DNA of 28,595 nt from Reticulitermes lucifugus (GCA_026260175.1 JAKCWW010002910.1:23258-51852), one strand, 5' to 3'; counted from the stretch's first letter, positions 9,925 through 20,455 are shown. Numbers and translations: made by a program. Notes: generated from the sequence alone by a model not told the origin.

Positions 9925-12900
9925 ATGGCGGACATAGATGAAACTAATGTGCAAGACGAGAAGGAAAATAGTACTACTGTACGGGGTAACAAACAGTGGG
10001 TTCGTCTAAATGTTGGGGGCACATATTTTTTGACAACAAAAACAACACTTTCACGTGATCCTAACTCGTTTCTGTTCAGGCTGTGTCAGGAAGATTCGGA
10101 TTTGATCTCGGACAGGGTGAGGTAACAACTGTTTTGCACATAAACTTTGTAATATCGACCTTATGTTAATAGATTTGTGTATGGCTTGTATTAATGTTTC
10201 AGGATCAAACAGGGGCATATCTCATTGACAGGGATCCGACATACTTCAGTCCTGTTCTCAATTATTTGAGACATGGGAAGCTTGTCATAAACAAAGATTT
10301 GGCAGAAGAAGGTAAGTGTTCAGCTTAGTGTTGCATTAGGAGTGAGCATTGTTGAGTCTGTCTTAATTTCCCTACAGAAAATGATTGTGTCTTGTTTAAG
10401 GCGTTTTAGAGGAAGCAGAGTTCTACAACATAACAGAGCTTATCCATCTTGTGAAAGAACGCATTTGTCACCGAGATACTCGACCATTAAGAGATTCAAA
10501 GAAACATGTATATAGAGTATTACAATGTCATGAAGATGAACTTACACAGATGGTCTCTACTATGTCTGATGGTTGGAAATTTGAGCAGGTAAACATTTAT
10601 GAAATGCATGTAAAATTAAACTGCAGTCATATTGTTTAATTTCATTTACTTTCATGACAACTGTTGAAGAGTGACTGAGTTGAGCTGATCTGTTTAATAA
10701 TAGTTATAATAATTTTATTATAACATTCCATAAATCCATAAAATGTCATGTTGGATACAGAACATGTCAACAGAAACATATACACACTATCCACAAACAT
10801 ACTTAGAAAATTGCATTGCCATTCTTGGGGCCCCCTAGGATGGCAACTTGATTGCCGAAACATATGTAGGGGTTAAAAATATACGTTACTTTGTTAATAA
10901 TTCTTGTGCATTAGTTGGTTTTACTTAACCTTAAACTCATGCTGGATGTCTGCAGAGTAATATCTGGGTATCTGACCAAGTTTACATTTCTTATTCTCTT
11001 GCCACCACAGCAGATGAAGTTGGTAGCTGCAAGTTTTCCTACTTTTCTGATGACTGTCCTGACTATTTTCTCTATGTTTTTTGTTATGTCAGTCTCCTGA
11101 CCTTAGTTGTGAAGGTAATTTAAGGCATTTTGGAGACTTATCTGGACATCAATGTGAGAACTATGTCATTTGCATGTATATACAAATTTGTCTCCCTGGC
11201 ATCTCCTTGTGTTACTTGTGTTGCATCTGTGTTGGCAATATTGAACAGGAGTGGACTAAGTTGGCCACCCTGCAGTATCCCTTTAGTCTGTGTGACAGCT
11301 TTTGTTATAACTATGTTGTCTGTATTTGGACAGAATTAAATGCCAGTATGTTTCTCAGTGTCATGACATTGCATTTTCCAAGCTGATAGCTTGCTGCAAT
11401 TTCATCAAACGTTTCACACCCAACATCCTCAGAGCTTCCTGTTTGTTTTGAATTGGTTATACATTGCTTACATCATTGATCTGCGCCTCATGAAGCCAGA
11501 TTTGACTTCTGGGATATGGTTTTTCTTAGCCTTGTAGGTCTTGTGAACCCTTGGATAGGGGTGTACAGTAGTGCAATTTCTCTCCATTGAGTTCAGGTTG
11601 CCAAGGCCAACCTTCCCTTTGTACAGGATCTTGATATATGCCATCTGGACTGACTACCAATGCACATAGCAGTTTTTGCTGATTCTGTATGGTCTGTGAT
11701 GAGGGGCAATGAAGGTAATTCATTAGATACTGTTGTCAGTGGTTTTGTGATTAGTCAGAAAATGGAACTGTAAGGTCTGAAAAGTAACCTGAAACACCCC
11801 TGTTAGTGAAAATACAACTCCAGTGATTAAGGGGAATTTCCCTCTCATCATCATTACTGAAAGAGTTAAAGCTGAGAGATGGATGTAGATTCCTGTGAGC
11901 TGTTGGTACCTATCTAATTTTTCTCCTGGTGCTTGTCCAAGGATATTGAGAGCTTTCTATGTAAGCTGCTAAAATTAACTTCAGTCTGTTGTTTTGAGCG
12001 TAAAACTCAAGTTCAAATCTTATGGTTGCTTTGTGTGTTTTAAATGGATAAAACTTCCTATTTTTAATACACAGGGATGTAACCAAACAGCCACTCATTT
12101 GCATTGTTGTTGGGCGGCTAAACCATGATCAGATTTTATTACTTAGAGAACCCATTTCTGTCAGTAGCTGGTGTACCTATTTCCTTGATGAGTAAAGCAG
12201 CTGCAGCAAGTCCTCAGTGTGCTGATGGAAGAAATAGAGGAAGGTTCACTGCTTATTGTAATCTAAACTGTCACTTATGGTATATTATCTGTGCAATACA
12301 ATGATTTTAAATTTACCCTGTAGCAATCTTTTTTTTTTTTTACAGCTGATTAATATTGGGTCACAGTACAATTATGGGAATGAGGACCATGCAGAATTTC
12401 TTTGTGTGGTTTCACGGGAGTATGGGACACCTGCACTCAACTCGAAAGAAACTGAACCAACTGACAGAGCAAAGGTGAAGAAATTTAATATTCATCAGTA
12501 CTAATGGGTGTGGTGCAGTGATACTCCAGTAGTATGTATTTACCCAACACACTTTTTGTGGTCCATCATTAACAGTAAGTGGATATGTCTGCATGAGAGT
12601 GCATGTATATAAACAATAACTGCAGGATATATATGGACCAAATTTAGCATGCTGAGCAAGAGAATAACTGACACTTGGATTGTGAATGAGTTGAATGTTA
12701 ACCTTTCTTTATTATGTTTTCCACAAACATTGTTAACCGTAGCACACAGCCAAGAAATAGTGTGTCCAAATACCAGGGAGGGAGCAGTTTAATGGAGTGC
12801 AAGTTAGCAAACTGACACGTAACAGAAAACTGGGTGTGCTTAAAATCGTATTAAGAGAAAGTTTAACTGTTTAAAGCCTGGTGGTAACTATATGTACCAT

Positions 12901-15900
12901 CTGCTGTAACATTAAGAAATTTTGCATATATATATATGTTTGTCACAATAAATACCAGTTATTTCTCAAAAAACTGGTTTGTCTATGTGATGGACCCAGG
13001 CTGTGTTCTCTGTGAGAAAGAAACTTAGTTTTTATACATAATTTAAACGAACATCAGTATTTGAAGGGTTAAGGGCTTTCAGTAAAACCACCGTCAACTC
13101 TCATGATTATCCATGCTCATACTGTTCAGCCTGCAAGTTGTAATATTTAATTTCCATTTCTGGTTATATTTAGTAAAGGTTTCTTGTTCTTCATGAACTA
13201 TGTCATATACAGAGGTTTCTGCAAGTAGATCTTTCATACCTCTCCCATTATTCCCATTATATGTTTTCCAGTCTCTTTCTTGGCATCTTTCACACACACT
13301 TTTGGTGGGTGACATGGCATGTTATAGTGGAGGGGTAAAGACTGAACATTTCCATTCCCTCTTTGTGTCTTGACGCTATTGTGAGTAGTTCATGGTTCAA
13401 CTTGTAAGGTTAATTTTGATCTTCAGTGCCATACCATTATAATATTGACTAATTTATCACAGCCCCCATCAAATATGACACTTATTAGTTGTTGAACCAC
13501 CCAGTTCATTGTCAAGTTTCAGTATTTAGACTAATATTAAAATGTTTACAGCATACGGGTGGTATACAATAATTGGTGCTATTAAAGTGAATAAATTGAA
13601 GCTGAAACTAATATGTGGTGCGTGATGAAAGTTAAAATCTTCAACTAAAATATTAGCCAGATTTCATTTATTTTCATTTTCGTTTATTTGTGTTTTACAA
13701 TATATGTGTGTATTGTGACTGCACTAAATTTGCCTACCATCACTTCGGGCATGGTGTCCACCCTTGTCCTGTTAACTGTTTACATCTGTCTTATGTTTGA
13801 TTTTTATTTATATCTATGTATATGTTATCAAGGGTGCCCTTCTTTTGTTTCACATTTGATGCTGTAAACTTCTGTTATGTCTGCAAGTGATGTATTTTTG
13901 TGGTTATATGAGCTTGGTTCTTCAGTGTCAGTAGTCTTACTTTACTTTATAGTGATGAGTCTCATTATTCTGTGAGTTAAGGCTGCCCTGTAGTAATGTT
14001 TCTGTCAACTTGATTGGTGCTCTGGAAGTATGTTCTGTCAGGGTCTTTGTACTTGTGAGATATGGTGCCATGTCACTGGGTGATTGGTGCCCAACGTTTT
14101 GAGACAGGGTGGTGGTTTTATCTTCAGGGGTTCAATGCCCAGTGAAGAATTGGACCCTTGAAGATGAGACCACCATGTTGCCTTGAAATGTTGGGCACTC
14201 ATCACCAAGTGACGCAGCATCATATCCCAGACAAACAAAGACCTTAACTGTACCACTGTCAAAGCCTAAAAACTCGCATATGTTCTGTCATGTTGTATTT
14301 TGTTGATCATGGGTCAGGCTATACTCCTCGAGTAAATGTTGTTACTGAACATACTAACTTTCAGCATAATTTAATGCATACTACTTTTAAGCTTCCCCCT
14401 CCCCCCATTTGAACAATGTCAGCCATCATATACCATCAGTATACTGTAAAACTCTTAGTAGTTGTCTAAGACTGGACTCCTGAGAATGAACCAATTGGTT
14501 CACAACAAGTTGGACAAAATAACATGAGCAACAAGTAATAAAAAATATGTTTATTGTAAAGTTAATGATCAGTTGTAAGGTCATTGTTTATTGTCCTTGT
14601 AGTGCTTCCTCATCCTATCATGTGCCCAGATAACTTATAGTATACTGTGTACCTGTCTGAAATTTGGAAATTTTATTTCTATCTGTGTGGCAAATCTTAA
14701 AAGGAAACGTTTTGATCACTTTCTCTAGAACCGTTAGCACAGAATCTAAAGAATAGTAAAAACCTGATTCTTCCTGTAGTTTGTAAACTCACCAAGTAAC
14801 GTATGAGATATGGATAAGTGTACTTTTATTTTAGATGAGTGGTAGTCACACAAATGAGATGCACCTCTAAATTAAAATTAAAAACACAGCGTATTTATTT
14901 TTAAAGCATCTACCAGCAACTGTGCATTTCTGTTCAGAGTTTTCTTGAATATGTAATAGAGAAAGCATTTGATATGGTTAGTTGCTCCCTCCTTTGTAAT
15001 GTAGCATGACTCTTTGGCATTAATCTCCTAGGTATGTAACATGCATCTGTAAGTCAGTTATTATAAGAAAACTCAAATACAACTATTTTTTATTATAAAA
15101 ACAATGTCTGTTTTTACAGTAGTTCACAAAATGTTTTGACCTGGAAGCTTGTTATACATACTGTATGAAGGTACATAGTACATAGAACATTGACCTTCAT
15201 ACAATATGCATGACAAGCTTCATAACAGAATATTAGACTTCTCTCCAAAACTAAACAAATAACAGTGTATTACTGCATCAAGGAAAACGTAGCAAGTAAA
15301 GTGCAACTCTGCATGAAAAAGCACCATGCTAATGACATAAGAATGAAACTAAAGAACAAATACAGTATAATTCAATGTACTATACCTTATGTTTTAAGAA
15401 TGATAAATCATATTAAAGAGACTACATTGATTTTAATAATGATCTAATAACTCTTTATCACATTTTAGATTTTAAAATGAATGTTCTTTCAACAGAAACT
15501 GATTTTATAAATAACATAATTACTTGAATAAGAAATGCATAGAATTTATATAATTTCAAGCCATGTTTTTTAATTTTTATACAGTTAATTAATCATGACA
15601 AAGTTTTGTAAGAAAGAGATCTCTCAAAAAAATAAGCATCCACTGCCTTCCTTTTATATTTTGTACCACTTTCGCCTGATAATGACCTTCCAGGTTGAAA
15701 CATGTTACGAGCTACTGTAAAAACAGACATTGGTTTGATAATATTTACATAGTTCTTTGACTGAGTTACAATAACACAGTGGGATGTTGTCTTTGAAAAT
15801 TATGCATCTGTAATTTGGCTAATGCTCTTTTGCTTGCTGTTCCATCACATAGTCTTGCATATGGGTGAGAAATATTTGTAAAACTACTAGATTTAAGGTT

Positions 15901-18075
15901 TTCCACAATAGTAAAGATTTAGATCATGGTTTTCTGAAGTATGATACCATTATGATTTATACTACTTCACAGTATCATATCCTGGAAAATTACATTTTTT
16001 ATTTTTAAAATTTTTGATTCATTGGTCTCTGAAACTGGAAAGCATCTTATGAGCAAATGGACTGAAAATGGTGAACAGAATCCCAGAAGAAACTTTTTAT
16101 GTAGAGGTGTTTTTCAGTCTATGAGATTCTGATGATGGTCTGTCACATTTGGAATCATTCACTCCTCGGACTTTGTCTGTTGTCCCGTGTTCACAGAATG
16201 ATGAACAAAGTCCAAAGAGTGAAAGATGCCAAAGATGTTACTGTTTTACTGTATTGTATATATTTATAGTGTATTTTCTTATGTGCACACATGGTGCAAC
16301 TATTGTGAAGGACAGTAACATTTCCTATTCCTATTTGTCTTGTAATTTTTTGAACCTACAATTTGAATCTGCCATCCTTCATCAAGAACAATGTTGATTC
16401 TTTGTGACTGATGGTGTTTTGAGCTAGAAATAGCCAAAATTGTGAATGACTGCTAAATCGTGTAATTGCTGTTTTAATTCATACACCACTTTTATTATTA
16501 TAACAGCTGGAAAGCAGAATGGGTGTGCAGTGAAACTTCATTGGTACAGTTGTTGGAATATCAGTTATAAGAATTATGTTAACATGCTAGCAGACATGTA
16601 GATACATGTACAGATGAACTTGGTCTTAACATCTTGAATGGGACTGAATAGATTGTGTCATTATAAACAAGTATTTCTCTAAGCGAGATGTATGATAAAA
16701 GTGAAGGAAAAATATTTTAAGACAAAGTACAGGCCTGTAGGCATATTACTTAAATGTTTACACTATGATCTATTTTAAAATTAAATTAAAATCAAAATTT
16801 AGAAAGAATAAAAATTGCTCTTATATACATTTCCATACAGGCTTACACTAATAAATACATTAACTTACATTTAAAATTTAGGAAGAACAAAAGTTATATG
16901 GACAAGGACCACTCTCTGGTACATTTTCACTTCTCTGTTGCTAAAACCACTTAAGCAATGCCTCATCGACATCACTGCATCCAGGCTTTTGAAATTGCTT
17001 TATTCTCAATCTGTTCTGTTCAAACACACTAATAATTTTGATTGTGTTTTTACAAATTGTTTTAATCATAGAATGTACGAGACCAAATTTCCGACACACG
17101 TCAGCTTCCCTTTTTCCCATTTTCTATTTCTCATGTCACTTTAAATTTTCCTTCGATGCTCAAAACCTTCCTTTTGTTCGTCACTGTAGCCATGTTATCA
17201 CCAAACCAGTCTCCTGTTAACTGCAGGAGTAGAAAAGTAGAGGGCGACTTTACGCACAAAGTGAATTACCATTGGGATCTTCGCTCTTCTGGGATGTTAG
17301 ATTGGTAGTTAGTTATGGACGTTTTGGGACAACCTATTGGTCCCATCTTCAAGGGTCAAGCAGTCCAAGAAACGTCGGTAACTAACTATCAATCTATACT
17401 GCGTTACATCCCAGAAGAGCAAAGATCTCATCTGCAATGCAGCAGAAGCCTGAAATCATGAATTACTGTTACTTTTGTCATTTTCCAGGCCTGGAATTTA
17501 TATAACTACCTGAAAGAGTAAAGGATTGTTTTCTCAAGGACGAGGAGAGGGTTAATTCTCAAAATAGCCCACTTCTTGGAAAATTATATTGGAAAGGATG
17601 ATTGGCAGTGTCGTTATATCTGAAGTAGTTGTATGTGCCTTATGGGGAATAAGCTGGTACCACAGAATGTGTAACATTATAAACGAGGTGTCGCACAAAC
17701 TGAGGTTGTTATAACCAAGTTCAACTGTATTTCCAATTTTTGGTGATCACACTGCATTCTGGTCACTGGTTTGCCAATGTTTTTGTGAAATTAGCAATCT
17801 TCATCTTCAGAATGAAGTGACTAACAGCAGGTAACATAGTATCTCCACCACTCAAATACTGAAATGTGTTACAGTAAACCACCATAATAGCCTGATAACT
17901 TTGAGAAGTGCTGGTGTTGTTTAGAACTGATTAAACATCAGATATATGAAGAGATCCTAATGAAGAGTGTACTAACAAAATTCAACTGTAATTTGTTATG
18001 TTTCATTGAACTTATAATTAAAAATATGTGATAATTTTTCAACAGGTTTTGCAGCAGAAGGGATCACGGATGTGA
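9925..18075 (+). CDS. KCTD5: KCTD5-type BTB/POZ adaptor protein (KCTD2/5/17 group)
   Basis: Coding exons are 9925-10116, 10203-10311, 10401-10588, 12346-12474 and 18046-18075. Donors are GTGAGG, GTAAGT, GTAAAC and GTGAAG; all acceptors are AG and the frame holds, giving 215 residues (human KCTD5 has 234). KCTD5 proteins form pentamers and link CUL3 ubiquitin ligase to targets; Gbeta-gamma subunits are a known target in mammals. The N-terminal ~24 residues are variable. The T1-type BTB domain runs from about residue 25 to 120: [63 protein letters not shown]. The C-terminal domain has [28 protein letters not shown] and [16 protein letters not shown]. The last exon encodes only VLQQKGSRM and the stop, matching the conserved KCTD5 tail. 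Introns 1 and 2 are under 90 bp; intron 3 (1.76 kb) holds a LINE remnant, and intron 4 (5.57 kb) holds several repeats. KCTD2 and KCTD17 are close paralogues in vertebrates. Confidence 0.96.
10834..10861 (+). other. Hammerhead-like core, site E (KCTD5 intron 3)
   Basis: CCTAGGA (10834-10840), T, perfect 5-bp stem GGCAA (10842-10846) with TTGCC (10852-10856), then GAAAC (10857-10861). The heptamer departs from CTGANGA, so activity is unlikely. The context differs from the foldback family, suggesting another subfamily of the same kind of element. Confidence 0.45.
10900..11420 (-). pseudogene. Degenerate non-LTR reverse transcriptase in KCTD5 intron 3
   Basis: On the minus strand the frame reads [19 protein letters not shown] followed by [11 protein letters not shown]. 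These match the RT motifs (G)xxQGxxLSPLLF and YADDxV; the catalytic YADD is altered to HAND. Stops lie on both sides of this segment. The upstream part would be expected toward 12100; open frames at 11526-11723 and 11910-12104 may belong to it, but I see no motif in them. It is dead and antisense to KCTD5. Confidence 0.75.
11421..12345. other. KCTD5 intron 3, 3' part
   Basis: Possibly the upstream part of the same minus-strand LINE, too decayed to show motifs. The intron ends in a long T tract (12330-12341) and TACAG, a strong acceptor. Confidence 0.4.
12475..14028. other. KCTD5 intron 4, first part: nothing recognised
   Basis: It holds a short TA run near 12928-12938 and a 73-codon minus frame at 13094-13315 ([28 protein letters not shown]) that matches nothing I know. 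The rest is AT-rich non-coding DNA. Confidence 0.5.
14029..14040. repeat. Target-site duplication, left, of foldback copy B
   Basis: TATGTTCTGTCA, exactly repeated at 14279-14290. Confidence 0.75.
14041..14278 (-). mobile_element. Foldback retroposon, copy B (hammerhead-like core)
   Basis: A 12-bp direct repeat, TATGTTCTGTCA, flanks it at 14029-14040 and 14279-14290. Read on minus it starts near TTTTTAGGCTTTG, the family terminus, and then forms a long imperfect palindrome centred near 14145. In B the whole unit, including the hammerhead-like part, is duplicated head to head. The minus-strand copy has an intact CTGAAGA heptamer, T, then AAAAC...GTCTC and AAAAC. The plus-strand copy has TTGAAGA, T, GAGAC...GCCTT and GAAAT. 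Stem pairing is weakened in both. Confidence 0.75.
14279..14290. repeat. Target-site duplication, right, of foldback copy B
   Basis: Exact match to 14029-14040. Confidence 0.75.
14480..14505 (+). other. Degenerate hammerhead-like core, site F
   Basis: CTGAGAA (14480-14486), T, perfect 5-bp stem GAACC (14488-14492) with GGTTC (14497-14501) and a 4-base loop, then ACAAC where GAAAC would be expected. The layout is right but core bases have changed. Confidence 0.35.
15046..15770. mobile_element. Inverted-repeat element with a hammerhead-like core (site D)
   Basis: The stretch 15675-15770 on plus (CCAGGTTGAAACATG, then CTACTGTAAAAACAGACATTG) recurs on minus at about 15144-15046 (CCAGGTCAAAACATT, then the same CTACTGTAAAAACAGACATTG). 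The arms are roughly 100 bp with about 530 bp between them. The right arm has CTGATAA (15676-15682), T, stem GACCT with AGGTT around a 3-base loop, then GAAAC (15697-15701). One core base differs from CTGATGA. No coding sequence was recognised in the spacer, whose inner 28-bp hairpin is listed separately. No target duplication was found. Confidence 0.6.
15145..15220. repeat. 28-bp imperfect hairpin inside the site-D element
   Basis: AAGCTTGTTATACATACTGT plus eight more bases (15145-15172) pairs with 15193-15220 at 24 of 28 positions, with a 20-base spacer. It directly follows the left arm of the site-D element. Confidence 0.7.
15771..16874. other. KCTD5 intron 4, middle part: nothing recognised
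   Basis: AT-rich non-coding DNA. An isolated CTGATGA at 16129 lacks a following stem and GAAAC. Confidence 0.5.
16875..17193 (-). pseudogene. Second pogo/Tigger-type transposase fragment (N-terminal) in KCTD5 intron 4
   Basis: From an ATG at 17193 the minus frame reads [19 protein letters not shown], a TGA, then [37 protein letters not shown] and [10 protein letters not shown], followed by a TAG. This is the CENP-B-type DNA-binding start of Tigger/jerky transposases (KRKxLSxExKxKV, IENGxKxADVCRxFGL). It differs from the 6456-7285 element, so it comes from another family. The catalytic part and the inverted repeats were not found. Confidence 0.8.
17262..17269. repeat. Target-site duplication, left, of foldback copy C
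   Basis: TGAATTAC, repeated at 17459-17466. At 8 bp it is less secure than those of copies A and B. Confidence 0.55.
17270..17458 (-). mobile_element. Foldback retroposon, copy C (hammerhead-like core)
   Basis: An 8-bp direct repeat, TGAATTAC, flanks it at 17262-17269 and 17459-17466. On minus it starts TGATTTCAGGCTTCTGC, nearly identical to the start of copy A. The arms carry CTTCTGGGATGT near 17275-17290 on plus and its complement near 17407-17420. Between the arms, on minus, are TTGAAGA, T, stem GGGAC with GTCCC, then AAAAC. The spacer seen in A is almost wholly absent here. Confidence 0.75.
17459..17466. repeat. Target-site duplication, right, of foldback copy C
   Basis: Exact match to 17262-17269. 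Confidence 0.55.
17779..17810 (-). other. Weak hammerhead-like core, site H
   Basis: On minus: CTGAAGA (17810-17804), T, a short imperfect GAA...TTC stem, and AAAAAC (17784-17779). The heptamer is intact, but the stem is weak and the second core part is changed. Confidence 0.25.
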
Positions 18076-19028
18076 ATCTTGGTTGGTGTAGACATCCAGT
18101 TTCAGTGATTGGAATCTGGATTCTGTTATTTATTCCTGCAGCTTTCATTCTAACCGATATGGTTGAAAAGTGTTGGGCACAAAAATAACCCCAAGAGATT
18201 ACCGGATGGTAGTGAGTTGCTTATAGAGAACCATACTTGTGTTGCCGGAGTTATGTTGGAATGTTGACAGTGGGATGAGATTGATCTTGAAATTGAATTT
18301 TATTCTCTGAGCTTGTCCTGTGTTATGACAATTGATGTCAAAGGGTCTGTGCAGTGGGGTTGTGTAAGTGATATTCTCCTAGTAGGTATGGACTGTGTTA
18401 AACATCCTGATTACTATCTAAAGGGGGATCTTTCATTTTATTGCTACATGTCATGGTCTGGAAATATCATTTTTCTACAGTTTTGACTGTTGAGCACAGA
18501 TATTTTCCATATTGGTTGTGTGAAATTCCCTTAGTTCATAGTGGATATTTGTGTGGTTCTCCCACTTTACAAATGACCTGCATTTGGTTGTTATTTTGCA
18601 GACTTGTGTTACTGTAACACAGTGAAGTACTGGTGAAGCATTTTTTTAATATTTTGCTTTTTATTAGTCTACTGTGTGACCTGTAGTGTTTTGCAAAGAA
18701 CAAAAAGAATGGGAGAGGTTAGTGTCAGGGTATCCTTCTTCTCCCCCTCACCCACAACCGCTCCCATTTGGCAGCAGAGCAATAACAATGAACTGCTAAG
18801 ACTTTTTACGTTTCTACTGAACCATTTGAGACTCTTATAATTGTTCACTCCCTGTCGTCACTGAAGAGGTAAAGGCCACATTGAAGTATCCATTGTTCTT
18901 GGACATTGTTATGTGGGATTGATGAGATGGGATCATTCATGCTGTTTTTCTTATTTTACATTTATTTACCAGATTTTTTTTCCTTTTAATGTACATAATG
19001 TATACTAAAGCTTATTATGTTCAATAAA
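18076..19028 (+). other. KCTD5: Probable KCTD5 3' UTR
   Basis: Non-coding sequence after the stop codon. The first AATAAA that I find downstream is at 19023-19028. It lies close to a repeat with a hammerhead-like core, so the signal may be repeat-derived. The actual end is not determined. Confidence 0.35.
19023..19028 (+). terminator. KCTD5: Candidate polyadenylation signal of KCTD5
   Basis: AATAAA about 950 bp after the stop codon. A second candidate is near 20250. Confidence 0.3.
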
Positions 19029-19091
19029 ATCCTCTTGGGTCAGCCCACACATGGCCAGTGGGAAGACTGGGTATTGAGTCATGCCAGAACT

Positions 19092-19122
19092 CAGATGATA
19101 GAGACAGGTCCATCTCTGAAAC
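19092..19122 (+). other. Hammerhead-like core, site I
   Basis: CAGATGA (19092-19098), T, perfect 5-bp stem AGAGA (19100-19104) with TCTCT (19113-19117), then GAAAC (19118-19122). Only one core base differs from CTGATGA. It is embedded in a ~300-bp stretch (about 19010-19310) with overlapping open frames on both strands, as in the foldback copies. No inverted arm was found nearby. Confidence 0.45.
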
Positions 19123-19309
19123 ATTGGTGTACTGAACCATGTGCAGCTGTCGGCCAAGAGTATTTTAGTGAATTTAGCTGCTGTGAAAGCTGCAAGACGT
19201 ATATTAATGTTGATCAGCTTTCTTGGGTTGGGTGCTTCTTTCAGTCTATTGTTAGTAAAAATGTAGTTTGTTGTCATGGCAGGAAAGGACTGGTACTGCA
19301 TATGTAATT

Positions 19310-20294
19310 TCTGAAGTGCATAAATTATGAAGAAGCAAAATTTTTTTCCTGTACTTTGATAATCCCTGCAAGGGATATTTTTTTCTATAACTTCATCTGA
19401 CCATGCATACTGTGAAAAAGAAATTAGTGACACGAGACAGTAAACACAAAATACTCAGTGAATTAATTAGTAATACTGTAAACAAGTGCCAGTACATCCT
19501 GACATGTCAACCACTTTGTTGTTTTGTAAATGTACAAGAAACTGTGTTTAATTTTTTATGTGTGGACTTCGAAATGTGAAGAAAGAGGCAACATGGGTAG
19601 AAATTGTAGATACTCAAATATATCATCATCCATTGACATTTCAAACAGCCTTCTTTAGACAAAGCTTCCCCCCCCCCCTTTATGCTGGCATCGATGATAA
19701 ACAGCCCTCTTGTGTCTGAGTTGATTGCCCAGTCTGCTTTGTATATCTTTCCTCATGGTCTCCCAAATGGTTGTTTATTCACCATTGCTATTTTTTATGC
19801 TCTCAAGAGGATCCGAATAGATTATGTAAAATATAATGTATGGAAGTCTGAGTAACTTCAAACATGACAAAACGTTTACTGACATTTTGCTATATTAACA
19901 GTGTCCTTGAATAATGTTAGTAAAAAGACACTTTATGTGGATGTTCCATTACTATGAAGACTGTGCAAGTCATGACCTTCCCATTTTAATATTTATATTA
20001 TGGTATGTTGAATGTTATTTAAAAAACAGTGGTGTATGTTTTCAATTATATTTATTTATAGTATGGAAACTTAGTGAAGTATTTCCTGTTAAAGGAATGT
20101 CAGTTTTTTTTATAGTTACATTAATATAAAAGATACTGGCTTGGACATGGTGTTATTTTCTACAGGCTGGAAGCCTTATTGAACCAGTGCTGAATTACTT
20201 CTAAATGTGCAGAAAGATTACATAACTTGTGGGTAGATAAGATATGGCCAATAAATAACATTCAGGATAGAATGTGCTTAAAAACAGGTTGCTT
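19310..20294. other. Intergenic, nothing recognised
   Basis: AT-rich sequence with an 11-bp C run near 19668. The short open frame at 19914-20129 looks like chance. Confidence 0.45.

Positions 20295-20342
<48 letters not shown>
20295..20342. repeat. Compound microsatellite (TG)n(TA)n
   Basis: About six TG units followed by about 18 TA units without interruption. Confidence 0.95.
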
Positions 20343-20344
<2 letters not shown>

Positions 20345-20455
20345 GTACAGATGACAAACTTGCATGCCAGTGTATAATTCACGCCCTAATAATGGCCTTA
20401 AAGAATTAGTTGGGGATGTGGAATGAGGTATAAACATTGACTGAGGTGTCTATGC

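Noticed and set aside
16129..16160. Exact CTGATGA, a possible further hammerhead core
   Set aside because: No 5-bp stem follows and there is no GAAAC at the expected place.
19005..19433. 142-codon minus-strand open frame
   Set aside because: It lies over the site-I repeat, overlaps a 96-codon plus frame and matches no family; more likely a repeat by-product than a gene.
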